A stretch of 64,000 bases of DNA from Tiliqua scincoides (GCF_035046505.1 NC_089822.1:87279659-87343658); one strand, 5' to 3'. Positions 36,470-48,356 are shown, counted from the stretch's first letter. Translations and numbers: made by a program. Notes: generated by a model from the letters alone, not told the origin.

Positions 36470-36697
36470 CAGCGATTTTCAACCACTGCACCATGGCACA
36501 TTTGTGTGCCAGAATGGTCTGCAGTTGTGCCGTGGAAGTGTGGGGGAGGGTCATATATTAGTAGGGCCACTGGGAGATGTGAGCCTCCTGTTGGCAGCAT
36601 GGCGTGCCTTGTCAGTTGTCAAAAAACGGATGATGTGCCTTGAAAATTTTAGCACCTAGTCAGTGTGTCTTGAGATGAGAAAGGGTGAAAAGTACTG
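36470..36697 (+). mobile_element. hAT-like element (CAGTGATTTTCAACC family), copy 3
   Basis: Starts cagcgattttcaaccact and ends gggtgaaaagtactg. The flanking 8-mers ggttaagc (36462-36469) and gattaagc (36698-36705) agree at seven of eight positions. Confidence 0.86.
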
Positions 36698-36699
36698 GA

Positions 36700-38384
36700 T
36701 TAAGCACTCCCATGCACTGCTTCCGGCCTAAAAATATATGCCCCACCCTCCACCATTTTGCATGTCAGAGACAAACACAAAGCTAGGAACGCTGTATTTG
36801 CTGATGTCTAGTTACCACAAATGAGCCTAGTTCATCAGGATGAATGTGATAAGAATTTATGTCACAAAAAGTGCTGAAGAAAACATTAATAAACCAATCT
36901 AAGAGAAAGACAAAAACAAGGATCAAAACTCTGGGTGCGAAGGGGGCATGGTCTTTATCACCCCTAAGAGTACTTTCCCAGTTTTGATGCCATTCACCAG
37001 AGATTATGACACATCTGTCATGATTTGCATGCCTACTAAATTTTATAAATCTTTGTGATATCATGATGGTCACCATGGAAATAATCAGGAACGTGCAATG
37101 CGAAATGGCCCACAGTCAGACTCAAATGCTCATGCCACCTATTCAAATGGCTGCCGTTCCCACAAGCCGCATTTGATCCCTGGCGTCAAAAAACTCCAGG
37201 GATCCTCCAATTTGGCGCCACAGGTTAGGGCCAAGGAGATCATTATTTTACAGCACAGAGTAGGTTCAGGGTAAGAAAATCATAATGTGTGAAGTAACCC
37301 TCAGGCTAAAGGCACTCTAAAGGCAACTCTATTAAAATCTAAATGCTAAACCTGAGATGGGAGGGAAGAGGAATTAGGTCATTTGTGGTTGCAAATTCCC
37401 CTTCTTGGTTCATGCTACAAAATAAATTAAAAGTAAGGATCTGGAACCGTTAATATTTTAGAGATAAATTACCTTGATTATTTTGAGGCCGTTCCTCACC
37501 ATTCTGCGTGTATATTACAGTGGGCTTCATCTTTCCCAGATCAGTGAAATGTGTGTTTAGAATTATTGTCTAAGTGGCAACGACTAAGAGCCAAACTGTG
37601 TGACATTTCATGCGTCGCCGGCCCTGGTGGGTTTTATATTGCTTTCATCAGCAGCAATCTGCTGCTGCACCTCCCACCCACCCACCCAACTTTCAGTGCT
37701 GCTCTTTAGGTTGGGCAACTGGGGTGGCCACCCTGGGACCTGCACTTTCATGACCAATATATGGCCATAAAGGGGGGGGGGGCTGCACTGCTCAAGTTGC
37801 CTTAGGCCAACACCCTGCCTGCATCCTTCTAGGGACAGCTTTTGGGAATGGAATGATCTAAATCTGGATGGTAGTAGGAGAAAAGGGTTAAGACTCTCTC
37901 CTTGCATTCCACATTCCCAGGTCAAGCCTGCAGCTGCAATTGACTAAAGAATCACTAAGACATCATGCAAAAAGCATGTTTACTCCATTAGAATGTTTTA
38001 ACTTTTCTTATTTTTTTACTGTTTTCTTGGGAGTAGCAGACTTCTACACTGTTTAAGGATGGTTGCTGTTAAACAAGACCAAATCCCCCCTGCCCTGGGG
38101 CTTGTCTGAGGGAACCATTTTGCACTGGCTGCTGGGGATCTGGGTGCAGCACCAGCAGGATGGCACAGGTCTTCCCACCAGCACTGCTTGCTCATGAGTC
38201 GTCACAAAAGTGCTTTATGGCACATTTGCAACAGTGCGGCAGTTGTTGTGCCAACACTAGCAATGGATAGGATCATGCTGAGAGAGTAGAACAGCCTCAT
38301 ATACTGCTCTGTGTTCATGCGTCACTTCTCTGAGCAGCAAGACTTTTCAAGAGCTGCAGCTCTGCTTCCTTTTAGAAGAGTGAT
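36700..38384. other. Intergenic DNA, no gene recognised
   Basis: No exon. 37370-37620 is a repeat-free AT-rich interval listed separately. 38100-38280 has MITE-like vocabulary ('tgctttatggcacatttgc', 'gcaccagcagg'). Confidence 0.45.
37370..37620. promoter_or_regulatory. Candidate conserved non-coding element
   Basis: Repeat-free stretch with 'aaattaaaagtaagg', 'accgttaatattttagagat' and 'accttgattattttgagg'. Non-coding in all frames. Composition-only call. Confidence 0.28.
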
Positions 38385-38392
38385 CACTAGAG

Positions 38393-38750
38393 CACTGTTT
38401 CTCAAACTGTGGATTGGGACCCACTAGGTGGGTCACGAGACAATTTCAGGTGGGTCCCCATTCATTTCAATATTTTATTTTTAATATATTAGACTTGATG
38501 CTACCATGATATGTGACTGCATTGGGGGAAATGTTATAGACCTGTACTTTTAACAAACTACTATGTGTACTCTTTTAACAATGATAGTAAAGGTAAGTGT
38601 GGGTAGGATTGCAGCCTGGGTAAGTGTGGGTAGGACTGCAGCCTAGGATAGTTAAAAATTTTCCTGCTTGATGATGTCACTTCTGGTGGGTCCCAACAGA
38701 TTCTCATTCTGTTCCGGTGGGTCCTGGTGCCAAATGTGTGAGAAACACTG
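38393..38750 (+). mobile_element. hAT-like element carrying pieces of the ~91-bp repeat
   Basis: Starts cactgtttctcaaactgtgg and ends gtgtgagaaacactg. The exact 8-bp duplication cactagag lies at 38385-38392 and 38751-38758. Inside, 'gtaagtgtgggtaggattgc' occurs twice in tandem (about 38592-38645), which is the 3' part of the dispersed 91-bp repeat. Confidence 0.9.
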
Positions 38751-38759
38751 CACTAGAGG

Positions 38760-40078
38760 CTTCTGGTGTCTCTGTAATATTTGCTTTCTGTACAAAAATG
38801 CAGGTTTGAGCATTGGAAGGAGCACACACTCCTGCAAGCAGCATCAGCTCCATGTGCCTTCCAAGTGCGCCTGCTGCTGCTAGTTGCTGACTTCTCACTG
38901 CAGTCTCTCCCAGTAGTCCCAGATGAAATCCTAATTCTCACTCTGCCTCCTTCAGACTCTCCAGCTCGTGCTGTTTTTATCTTTCTCACATGCTCAAAGA
39001 GAAAGCAGCAGAGGAATCACCTGCTACCTTCGCTTCACCTCTCAGGCAAATGTACTGGAAGGTCCTCAGGGAGGATGCCACCATTCAAGAAGCTTCTTGG
39101 CCCATGACCATTTGTTAACCCTCTTTTGCCCCTTCCAGGCAAACTGGCAAAGCACTACCTCAGAAACTTTCTCAAGTGACATGCTAACTCACAACATCCA
39201 ATCCCAAGCTCACATAACATGTTGTAGAAGTAGAGAAGTGTCTCATTTTTGTCAAAAAGACCAACTACTATTGGTAGAGGGGGTGGATCCAATTTAGGGG
39301 CACAGAAGGGAGAGGGTTTAAACACTTCCCTCCTCCCCACACACACTTTCCCTATCAATAATCCCCCCCCAGCAGTCAATTGCAGTAAATGGTCCCTTTG
39401 GGAGCAAAAAGTTGTTTTGGGGGTGTTTCTTGTGGGAAAACTGAGCAGGGGGAATGTGCTGACACTGCCTCTCTATGTGCCATGTCTGGATCAACACCAC
39501 CACCATGGCTGCTTTTTGAGAAAAAAGGACACTTGCAAATCACTACCTGTTTTAAGCCCATCCTAAAACAGGTATAACATAATGTCGGTAATGCCTGCCC
39601 TGACCCAGTTGTTTTCCAGGCAGATAAAGTGTGTCCAAACAACCTTCTGTCTATCCTTAGAATGAACACCTATCTTCACCCTCAAACGTACATGAATGTT
39701 GTGCCCATGTATGCACACAGCAAAGTCCTGCTCCTGAGCCAAAATATGCATTGAAGTCTTATCCCCTGCCCTCCCTACCATCAGCATTTGTCTGCAGTGA
39801 GGAAAGCTGGGCTGCTGTGAGATACAGGAAGCTGGACTAGATGGGCCTATGGCCTGATCCAGTGGGGCTCTTCTTATGTTCTTAAGAGTTTCTCCCTATA
39901 CTCGCCCTGCAACATCCGAAAGTGGCAATCATGGGAGAAATCCTCACATGCTGATCTTGGGAAGGGCAGGAGTGGGCATAGCTTCAACACATTCATCAGC
40001 ACAAGGGCAAGGCTTCAATGCACAGGTCTGTGGACAATGTCCCTGGGTACAACACTGATGACGACTAAATAGGGGCTT
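38760..40078. other. Intergenic DNA with a CR1 tail
   Basis: 39810-39882 is the last roughly 73 bp of a CR1 LINE ('gtgagatacaggaagctgg' to 'cttcttatgttctta'). The other open frames are short and domain-free. Confidence 0.6.
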
Positions 40079-40172
40079 AAGGCTGCAATCCTATCCACAC
40101 TTTCCTGGAGTAAGCCGCACTGAACACAATGGAACTTACTTCTGAGTAAACATGCATAGTATTGTGCTGTAA
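40079..40172 (-). repeat. Dispersed ~91-bp repeat unit
   Basis: Minus-strand unit: 'ggctgcaatcctatccacac', 'ggaacttacttctgagtaaa'. Confidence 0.82.
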
Positions 40173-40489
40173 GTCACCTGTGCTGAGAAGACAGCATTAA
40201 CACAATGAACTCTGTCAGTCTGTGAACAAAATCCAGAAATGGGATTTTTTTTTCCTTTGCTGGGGACTGAAAAAAAAATAGCTATTAGCCAATGGACATC
40301 CACTTGGAACAATGTGGCTATAAAAGGCATTTGATGCCTACGCAATATGCAAATTAAATGTAACCATTTAAAAACAGCCCTTTGGGTTATTATTTTACAG
40401 GACCTTTTGAACAGCTATCAAATCTCACCACAATACCCTGCAATATATCATTTTCCAAGAAGCACAAAGGTGGTCAAAAGACTATAATA

Positions 40490-40850
40490 TAAGCTCACAC
40501 TTCTTGGAATTCACATTACTATTTTCCCCCGCACAGCTGCAAGCAGGGAAGTAATGTATGTTCTCCAGGGAACAAAGGACATATCACCTTATTCCAAAAG
40601 GCACAAGAGAAATGCATTAACAAGGCAATGAGACGCGCGCGGATTCCACCTGCTGTTCTAAGCTTCATGGCCTTTGCTCTCAATATATTGTTGACGAATT
40701 TAAGGTTATTTAGAGCGGGGGTGAAAGAAGCCAAGAACTCCAGAGGCAGGTTATTGGCATGATAGCCAAGAGTCTCTGGCTGCAATGTATCATTCCCTGA
40801 GACTAGCCCAGTCTGCACTGACAGAGGGAAAGCAAACAAGCAGATCAGTG
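40490..40850. promoter_or_regulatory. Candidate conserved non-coding element
   Basis: Repeat-free interval with 'acatatcaccttattccaaa', 'gcattaacaaggcaatgaga' and 'tcaatatattgttgacgaat'. The minus-strand open frame of 106 codons has no recognisable domain or splice signals. Composition-only call. Confidence 0.3.
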
Positions 40851-41551
40851 GGGAGGGGGGCTAAAAGACAGATCTGATCAGTGGCTGTAGCAGTTGTCAT
40901 AACTGCGGAGACTTCTGTCCATGTGACAGCTCTAAGTCAGGTTCATGCATGAGCCAGGTCAGCAAATCGCAGCATCCAGCAAAACACTTATCAGAGCATT
41001 CAAAAGACCAGGCATTATGCTGAAAATAAAAGGCAGTTCCTGGTAACTTCAGTAGTATAACTACCCTGTTTAAAAAGACTTGTGTATCAACCACAGACAT
41101 ACACATTCCACTTGTGTTCTGAACCAGTCTCGATGTGCTACGTCAAGGGTTGCCAGATCACATTAAAAAAAGGGGGGGGGAAGGCGGTGAAACAAATTGC
41201 TTTTGCTCCAGAGAGTCCTGGAGAACTGCTGCCATTTGAGATAAGGGAGTTTCATTGTGCTCCATGGTGCAGGGATACCCTGGAATAAGGAGCGTCACTT
41301 TAAGACAATCGTAGTAACCATCACATCAGCTTCTTGCCTTCTCCTGATTTCTCAGTGAACTGCCTTGGGAGAAATGTTTGTGAAAAGGGTGTAAGCCAGC
41401 AAATCTCAGGCACAGTGTGGAGGTGGGGAGAGAAGGTAAACACATATGCCACCCCATATGTCCACTGCAGCTAAATGGTTGTTTATTCCCGGTCTATTGC
41501 TTTGCTCCCCACTTTTCTCACATTTAGGGTGCAAGACAATGCCAAGTCCCA

Positions 41552-41987
41552 GTGTATAAGAACACAAGGGGAGCCCTGATGGATCAGACCGAAGGCCTAC
41601 CTGGTTCAACTTCCTGTATCTCACAATGCCTCAGGGAGCACACAAGATACCTCCATCCTATTGCCACTCTCTTGCATCTGGCAATTTGAGGTAGCTTACT
41701 TCTAAAACCATCATGGCTTGTAACCTGTGACAGACTTTTCCTCCATAAATCTGTCTAATCCCCTTCTAAAGGCATCTAGGCCAGACACCCTCATCACATA
41801 CTGTGGCAAGGAGTTCCACAGACTCTAATTGCACTCTGGATAAAGAAATGTCTTTGGTCTGTTCTAACTCTCCCAACACTCAATTTTTGTGGGTGTCCCC
41901 TAGTTCTGGTGTTGTGTGAGCAGGAAAAGAATTTCTCTCTATCCAAACCATGCATAACTTTATATTTCTCAATCATGTCCTCTCTCA
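41552..41987 (-). repeat. CR1 LINE 3' fragment, inverted
   Basis: On the minus strand the frame contains MREDMIEKYKVMHGLDREK and NTRTRGHPQKLSVGRVRTD, parallel to the C-terminal part of the CR1 at 15133-16929. It then has the 3' UTR with 'gtgagatacaggaag' and 'cttgtgttctta'. It abuts the MITE at 41988. Confidence 0.88.
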
Positions 41988-42166
41988 AGGCCCAATCCTA
42001 TCCAACTTTCCAGTGTTGGTGCAGCTGTGCCAACAGGGCATGTGCTGCATTCTGTGCTGGGATAGCAGTCACACAGGCCTCCTCAAGGTAAAGGAACATT
42101 TGTTCCCTTACCTTGGGGCTGTATTGTGGCTGCATTGGTGCTGGAAAATTGGATAGGATTGGGCCC
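41988..42166. mobile_element. PIF/Harbinger-like MITE, TCA duplication
   Basis: 179 bp with arms aggcccaatcctatccaact and gttggataggattgggccc (one base shorter on the left strand), flanked by tca at 41985-41987 and 42167-42169. Nearly the same length and interior as 48177-48356 and 51192-51370. Confidence 0.85.
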
Positions 42167-42169
42167 TCA

Positions 42170-43664
42170 GGTACCTTCTTAAAGCCCCAAATGCTGTACC
42201 ATCATAAGGGAAGTGCCCCCCCCCCAATCATTTCCGTGGCTGTACTACTTTCAGTTTCCTTCAGGATGGCTGTAATCAGCAGGGATGGGATCAGCAGTTC
42301 TAGTCATGAAAATCATCGTTTTTCCGCTGACTTGTGGAGACTCTAGTCACCTGAGTCAATGACTCTGACACTGACTCAAACGTGAAGCCACTGACTTGGC
42401 ACCCAGTTCCCACGCATGCAGACTTGAATCTGTCTGTGACGGGGTGTGCTTGCTTATTTTTTTTGCGGCATGAAAGACATTGTGGAGCCAACAATCAGAC
42501 CGGGCAAGCAGTAGGGAAGTTTTAGCCAGGAGGCAGATAAAGTTAATGTTTGGGTTTGCATCGAGCAAAGTTTTACATTGTGCTAAGACAGATCTAAGTC
42601 AGAAGCTGTGCCACAAGTGAAGGCACACTCAGGTTCCTGTCGTATTACATTAGTGGTGTCAGTTCTGTGGAGATGGCAAACCTTATGAGTGCTTGTTGTT
42701 ATGTGTGGGAAGTTATTTTTGTGAAATGGCTCTTATGTGGCCATGCCATCCAAGCTCCACCTTTGAGTTTTTAGACGCAAACTAGCAGAAGCCACTTGAT
42801 ACAAATAACTTACAACAAAGTTTGACTTCCAGTGAATCCACCACTTTACCAGAAGCAACATCTTCCCACCCCACAAGTGGTACAGGCAACGCTGTGGATG
42901 CAAAGAGGATGCACTCAACCATGTGGTCAGAGACACCAGGCTACAGAAGCGCACAGATGCCTCTGCACAGTTTACCTGTCTTCCAAATCCATCTGTGCAT
43001 ACAGACCAGTCTGGGCCCTCACCTGACCTCCAGACACAGAACCATAAGGGTTCATGCCTACCAGATGGGTACAATTTTTAATGTGACACCCTGTTCAAAC
43101 TGACAGGGCATCAAGAGGGGAAATGTCACCAGTCATGTTAGGCTGTAATTTTGAGAGTAAATTTTAGATGGATATTGTGGGGTACTCATGTGTGGCTAAA
43201 CAAGTGAAAATGGTTGAAGGAGCTAGAGTGCTACTGAATCTGAAAACAACTCAACATTCTCCAGCTTCAAGCAAACTTGAGTTCCAATTATGCAGGTTGC
43301 CCTCAAGCTCCAGGAAAGTTGTCCAAGCATCCCATAGACACCAATTATGCGCTAAACATAGTCAAACATATCTCCAGGGACAAGCAAGGATAAGGATGAT
43401 AAGAGGCATCTGGGGAAGGTGTGCAAGTCAAAAGGTCACCCCCAACTGTGCTTGGGAAGGAAGAAGAGATAGTTCTGGATTGGCAGGTTGATAGTGGTGA
43501 TGAGGAGGGGGTGATGCAAGAAGCAAGACAGAAAGAGCTGGAGAAAAGGGGTTAAAAAGTTCCTCCAAAGAACAGTTAGCTGGAAATTGTTGACCCAGGA
43601 CTGAGGCAGCCAGAAGCCCAACCTCAAAGCCTGTACTACCCTCCAGTTGTAGATTAGCATGAGA
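42170..43664. other. Intergenic DNA, no gene recognised
   Basis: Open frames up to 113 codons, none with a domain. No repeat termini recognised. Confidence 0.45.
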
Positions 43665-43672
43665 GTGTAGAG

Positions 43673-44014
43673 CAGTGGTTCCCAAACTGTGGATCAGGAC
43701 CCACTGGTGTGTCACTACCTGATTTTTGGTGGGTTGCCAAAGGGTGATGTAAATATCAGATAACTAATTGCCTCAAGTCCTAAAGATATTACCCTGAAAA
43801 GAACTCAGCTCCTGCAGTTTGCAAGCACGTATAAATACAGGGAGGTAAATGCTTGAGGGTCTTTTTCTGGTTATTATGATTCATAAACAAAAAATATATA
43901 AATTATATTTCTTTCTAGATCTCCTTCTTTTAAAACCTGGTAAACCTAGGTAGGTCCCAGCAGAATGTCATTTTTAAAAGTGGGTCCTGGTGATAAAAAG
44001 TTTGGGAACCACTG
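43673..44014 (+). mobile_element. hAT-like element with near-exact duplication
   Basis: Starts cagtggttcccaaactgtgg and ends aagtttgggaaccactg. The flanking 8-mers gtgtagag (43665-43672) and gtgtaggg (44015-44022) agree at seven of eight. Same family as 34671-35271. Confidence 0.88.
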
Positions 44015-44489
44015 GTGTAGGGGCTGTTTAGCAAGCTCATGCAATCATTTCTACGCTTTTATAACAACAAAGATTGCTTCTTTACAAGTTCAGCAATGGA
44101 GTCAAGCCGAGTGGCCAAGACCCCTTCACTCACTAACCCTGCACGAGTCCTCTTCTTTCACATGCTCCAGTGCCACTAGGCAAGTGGGCCACTCTCTCGC
44201 GGAGCACTTTTTTATGCAACCTGCTTTCAGAAGATGCAGTCAGGGTTCCTTTCAGGGACTGGACAAATTCCTGGATCAGCTTCTTATAGGCCAGGATAAC
44301 GAAATGGAACCTCCATGTACAGAGGCAGTATATCTTTGAAACCCAGTTTCTGGGGCATAAGCCCCGCAAAGGGGCAGAGCTGTTCCCCTTGGCGCCTTTC
44401 TGGTGAGCTGCCTGCTGCGGGGAAGAGAGTTCCGGACAGGATGCACCTTCCCTGGGCCTGATCCGGGGGTGCGGGACGGGCTCCTTCCA

Positions 44490-46560
44490 CGCTCTTTGCA
44501 TCCCTTCAAATCACCCGCCAGTGCCTGCCCTTCTTGCTTTGGGACGCGCGCACTGCGAGGCCGGGAGGTCCAGAGGCCCCGAGGACGCCGGCGGCCTTGA
44601 GTGCGAATGCTGCGCTCCTAGACGGCTGGCGCCCAAAGCTGTGCGCGCGGCGGCTGTGGCTGCTTGGGAGCAAATGCCTTCAGGTCCGCGGGGGGAAGGC
44701 GCCTCGCTGCAGGTGCCGAAGGGGCGTGGGGAGAGCAGGCGCCGGAGCCACTGTGGAAGGCAAGCCCAGTGCTGCGCGCCTCCCCCCCCCCCGGCGGCTG
44801 GTACGAGCCATCGCGGGTCTGGGCAGCTCCACGAGACGACGCTCCCTCCTGGCGTCGCCGGATTGGGGTGGAGAGCGGGGTGGCCGCCTTTGTCTTCTTC
44901 CCAGGCCAGGCGAGGTGCGCAGTAGCGGAGAGTGGCGCCCGCGAGGAGGGAATCCCCACGACGGCGTCTCCCGCGGGGTTCTTCCTTCCAGGCTGCTCTG
45001 CTCTGCTCTGCTCTGCAGCAACTCCCCTGGTCTTCAAGGGGGCTCGCGCCCAGGACTGCAGCTGCCCGGCTGAGGGTTGCGCGCCCTTCCGCTGACCTCC
45101 CGCGCGGGAAACTGGAGGCGCCTCGGAACCCAATCCTCGCCGCGCCTACTCGGAAGTGAGTCCCATTCTAGTCAGTGGCGCTGACTCCCAGGAAAGTGTG
45201 GCAGCCTTGAGCGGCAGACGCCGCCTTGCAACGTATCCGAGGGAGACTGGGAGCCCGATCCGGTGCGGGTCTACCCAGAAGGCAGTCCCATCTCGAGAAT
45301 GGGGCTTACTCCCAGGAAAGAGTGAATAGGATTGCAGCCCCGGAGCCCGCTCTATGCGTGTCTACTCAGAAGTAAGCCCCGTTATAGTCAATGGGGCTTA
45401 CTCCCAGGACAGTATGGCTAGAATTGCAGCCTGAGCACAATCCTAGGCACGTCTGCTTCGAAGTCAGCGCCATTATAGTCAAAGGGACTTCCTCCCAAGA
45501 AAGTGTGGACAGAATTGCAGCCTGAGAGCCCAATCCTAGGCTTGTCTACTCGGAAGTAAGTCCCACTATAGTCAATCGGGCTCACCCCCAGGAAAGCGTG
45601 GACGGGATTGTAGCCTGAAGAGAGAAGAGACTCGCCCCCCTGAGGCGCCCGTCCGTCCCCCTTGGGTGCAAGTGGGTGGCCGGCGGCTCCCTCCCGCCCT
45701 GGCTGGCCGCTGGGGCTGGAGGGGCTTTGATCGGAGACCCCCAGTCCCGGCGCGCTTCATGCCTCTCCCTGCTCGGTGGGGCTGGCCCGGATCGGCAGAG
45801 CAGAGGTGCCCCCGGGACTCCACGTGGAAGCTGGCGAGGAGCGCAGGGCAGCCCTTTTGCAAGGCTGGCTGCTGCTGCCTCCGCGACCGCGCCTTGCAGA
45901 GCCCTGTAGCCATGCAGGGGCCCCGCCAAGGCTGGTGAGGGGGATGAGCTGAGACGCCCCGCTGCAGCCACAGCCGTCGGGGCTCGGCTTTGCTGGGTTG
46001 CGCTCTGCACCCTTCCAGGGGCTCCGGGGCCGGGACCGCTGGATCCCTCCCCCTCGGCTTGCAAAGGGCTCCCATGACCTGGTAGGGAGAGCCATGCGAC
46101 CCGACGACATCAACCCCCGGACGGGCTTCGTGGTGGCCCTGGTCAGCGTCTTCCTGGTCTTCGGCTTCATGTTCACCGTGTCCGGGATCAAGGGCGAGAC
46201 CCTGGGGGACATCCCCCTGCTGGCCATCGGCCCTGCCATCTGCCTGCCGGGCATCGCGGCCATCGCTCTCACCCGAAAGACCGACGGCTGCACCAAGTGG
46301 CCGGAGAACCGCTGCTGCCCACCTGGCGGCTGCTGCTGCCGCCAGAAGCCCAAGGAGAAGGATGCCCTGGAGCTGCTGAGGACCCCCTCGGACCTGGAGT
46401 CAGGCCCGGGCAGCTGCGACCAGCTGGCCAAGGAGGCCTATGCTACCAACGACAGGGGGCTCAGCCCTGAGGGGGCAGGAGGAGGTGGAGGAAGGGCAGG
46501 CACTGCTCTTGCCCACTGCCCCACCATCAGCACCGCCACCTCCTCTGGGGAGTGCCCCAG
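44490..46560 (+). promoter_or_regulatory. CpG island and probable TMEM215 promoter/5' region
   Basis: Base composition changes sharply near 44490 from AT-rich to very GC- and CpG-rich DNA. It remains so through the coding start, apart from the tandem repeat array at 45121-45618. CpG survival on this scale is the usual mark of a vertebrate promoter that is unmethylated in the germ line. The first non-coding exon of TMEM215, if present as in mammals, probably lies in 44500-45120. I could not fix a transcription start or a donor site. Many long open frames on both strands here are a by-product of GC richness. Confidence 0.8.
45121..45618 (+). repeat. Tandem array of five ~91-bp repeat units
   Basis: Units begin near 45121, 45250, 45341, 45433 and 45524. 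The last four are contiguous at a period of about 91 bp. Each has 'cccaatcc/cccgatcc', then 'tctactc.gaagtaagtccc', 'caatggggcttactcccagg' and 'ggattgcagcc'. The array lies inside the CpG island, roughly 480-970 bp upstream of the TMEM215 start codon. It is GC-enriched compared with dispersed copies. Confidence 0.9.
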
Positions 46561-46879
46561 CCTGGTTCCCAAAGTAGATCAGCAAGAGATGCTGCGCTAC
46601 CTGGAGAACTGCTACCCAGAGATGCCAGGGAATGTATTTGTGGCCGATGCCACCCCTTACCGTGCCTTATCGGAGAAACAGCAGCAGCAGGAGCCAGAGT
46701 CACCCCTCTTGGAGTGGGCACCCACCACCATCCCGGACACAGAGGACAACATGTTCGTGGCCCCCAGGGACAGCATTATTGTCTGCTCCTACAAGGAGAA
46801 CAGCCCCTATGACAGGTACTGCTGCTACATCAACCCCATCGAAGACATCAGCTCAGATCAGGATGAGACAATCGTGTGA
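46094..46879 (+). CDS. TMEM215: Transmembrane protein 215
   Basis: A 261-residue protein from one uninterrupted coding exon. The N-terminus MRPDDINPRTG and the stretch through GPAICLPGIAAIAL are almost unchanged from mammalian TMEM215 as I remember it. Two hydrophobic segments (about residues 12-32 and 40-60) give a short hairpin membrane anchor, with a long cytosolic tail. KWPEN (68-72), ELLRTPSDLES (93-103) and the C-terminal DSIIVCSYKENSPYDRYCCY (226-245), ending in ETIV, are family hallmarks. The middle is variable: a Cys-rich patch (CC at 74-75, CCC at 80-82), a Gly run and a Gln run. This makes it longer than the human protein (about 235 residues). The ATG at 46094 has a purine at -3; the in-frame extension upstream lacks an ATG. 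In mammals the protein is reported in the endoplasmic reticulum and linked to endothelial-cell survival; that is family knowledge, not shown here. Confidence 0.97.
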   Translation: MRPDDINPRTGFVVALVSVFLVFGFMFTVSGIKGETLGDIPLLAIGPAICLPGIAAIALTRKTDGCTKWPENRCCPPGGCCCRQKPKEKDALELLRTPSDLESGPGSCDQLAKEAYATNDRGLSPEGAGGGGGRAGTALAHCPTISTATSSGECPSLVPKVDQQEMLRYLENCYPEMPGNVFVADATPYRALSEKQQQQEPESPLLEWAPTTIPDTEDNMFVAPRDSIIVCSYKENSPYDRYCCYINPIEDISSDQDETIV

Positions 46880-48160
46880 ATGCGCCTCCATGCATGGGTC
46901 TCTTTTCTTTTTTTCATTGGCTCATGTATTTCTGACAAGAAGAAGCTCTCCGACTTATTCCAGCTATTTAAAAACCAACCAACCAGTACTGGCTGGTTTT
47001 TCACTGCATGGGACAATCCTCTTCTCTGTTAAAACTTTTACAACCTGGTATGTGACTGATACTCAAACCTTTTGTGCCTGAAATATTGAAATATAATGCC
47101 CCCCTTTAAAAGTAATACTAAGCATGTTTAAAGAGAATCAGTCTTATTTTTTTTCCCCTACCGTGATTTGTAGAGATGTTTTGTTATAAAATGCTGCAAG
47201 GGATAGGGGAAGTTAAGGCATCAGCCAGCTGCAAGCAAGACAAAAGTCCAGTATCTGAAGCTTTCCCTGAAACCAGAGACCTTCTGGATTCAACCTCTCT
47301 GACTTCAGAAGGTCTGCTTATTTCAAGTTAGCGGGATGTTTTCTTTTAAGATGCTTAAAGCTTAAAGGTGAGGGCTAAATGCTTAAAGGCTAAAGCTAAA
47401 TGCTAAAAGACTAAATGCTTAAAGGTGAGGGGAGTGAGAAAAGAGCTTCTTCATTTTGATCATCTTAATGATCAGGCAGGAGAATTCAGGCAGCCCAAAT
47501 AAGGGCATGCATGTTCAGGGGTCAAGAATGGGAAAAACATTGGAACAGCCTAGAGAATAGTGGGCAGGGAGGCAGCAAAATAAAATTACAACTATTCCCC
47601 TTGCAGGAGGGTTCTAAAGAAGTACACTGGTGCAGATGTGATTTGCCTTTTCTTAAGGAAGCCATTGACTTAAAAACTCTTGGACGCATCTTGGGTTTAC
47701 AGCCATGATCTTCTTTTTCCTGTGTAGCATCTTTCATACAGTTTATTTATGTCATCATTCTGTCATGCTGACCATGCAATCAGGGAGACAAATGGTTGCC
47801 CTTTTCAGATAGGATCCCTGACAAAATTGATCTGGAGTACAATGTAAGTTGTCACAAGTCCGGACCATTTGTGAACTTACATCCGATTTTTTACTTCAAA
47901 ACAAATAGGCTGGGGGGAGCAATATTTTCTGACATCCTGAAAAATTGATTGCACAGCTGTACCCTGGGGAAAAAAGGGTCAGATAGCGATTTCAATGGTC
48001 ACATGCCACCCCCAACATTGGGATTTTTAATAGGGCAACCTGACTCCAAATATTGCATTATGATTATCTAGCTTCAGCATTCACTGTGATTACTTTGAAT
48101 GTATGATAAAGATTGATTTTTTAAAAATGCGCATATAATAAAGCATTACTTAGTTAGACC
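46880..48160 (+). other. Probable TMEM215 3' untranslated region
   Basis: AT-rich sequence after the TMEM215 stop with no transposon termini up to 48176. A cluster of short cryptic repeats ('aaatgcttaaagg', 'gtgagggg') lies at 47348-47435. The extent is inferred from the first canonical AATAAA at 48137. Confidence 0.5.
48137..48142 (+). terminator. Candidate polyadenylation signal AATAAA for TMEM215
   Basis: A canonical hexamer in 'gcatataataaagcatta', about 1.26 kb after the stop codon and just before the MITE at 48177. Other functional signals further on cannot be excluded. Confidence 0.4.
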
Positions 48161-48176
48161 TCTGATAGCCAAATTA

Positions 48177-48356
48177 GAGCCAAATCCTAGCCAACTTTCC
48201 AGCCCTAGTGTAGCCATGCCAGTGGGATATGCACTGCATCCTGTGATGGGAGGCTAGTTATGAAGGATCTTCACAAGGTAAGGGAATGTTTGTCCCCTTG
48301 CCTTGGGGCTGCAATGCCACTGTACCGGCACTGGGAAGTTGGATAGGATTGGGCCC
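48177..48356. mobile_element. PIF/Harbinger-like MITE, TTA duplication
   Basis: 180 bp with arms gagccaaatcctagccaact and agttggataggattgggccc, flanked by tta at 48174-48176 and 48357-48359. Confidence 0.87.

Noticed and set aside
44521-45133. Long open frames on both strands (up to 179 codons)
   Set aside because: They lie in a very GC-rich CpG island where stops are rare, overlap each other in several frames, and show no domain; they are compositional.
45998-46093. N-terminal extension of TMEM215
   Set aside because: In frame but without an ATG; the family N-terminus MRPDDINPR starts exactly at 46094.
45572-46431. Minus-strand frames of 160-224 codons opposite TMEM215
   Set aside because: Antisense shadows of the GC-rich TMEM215 exon and island; no homology or splice support.
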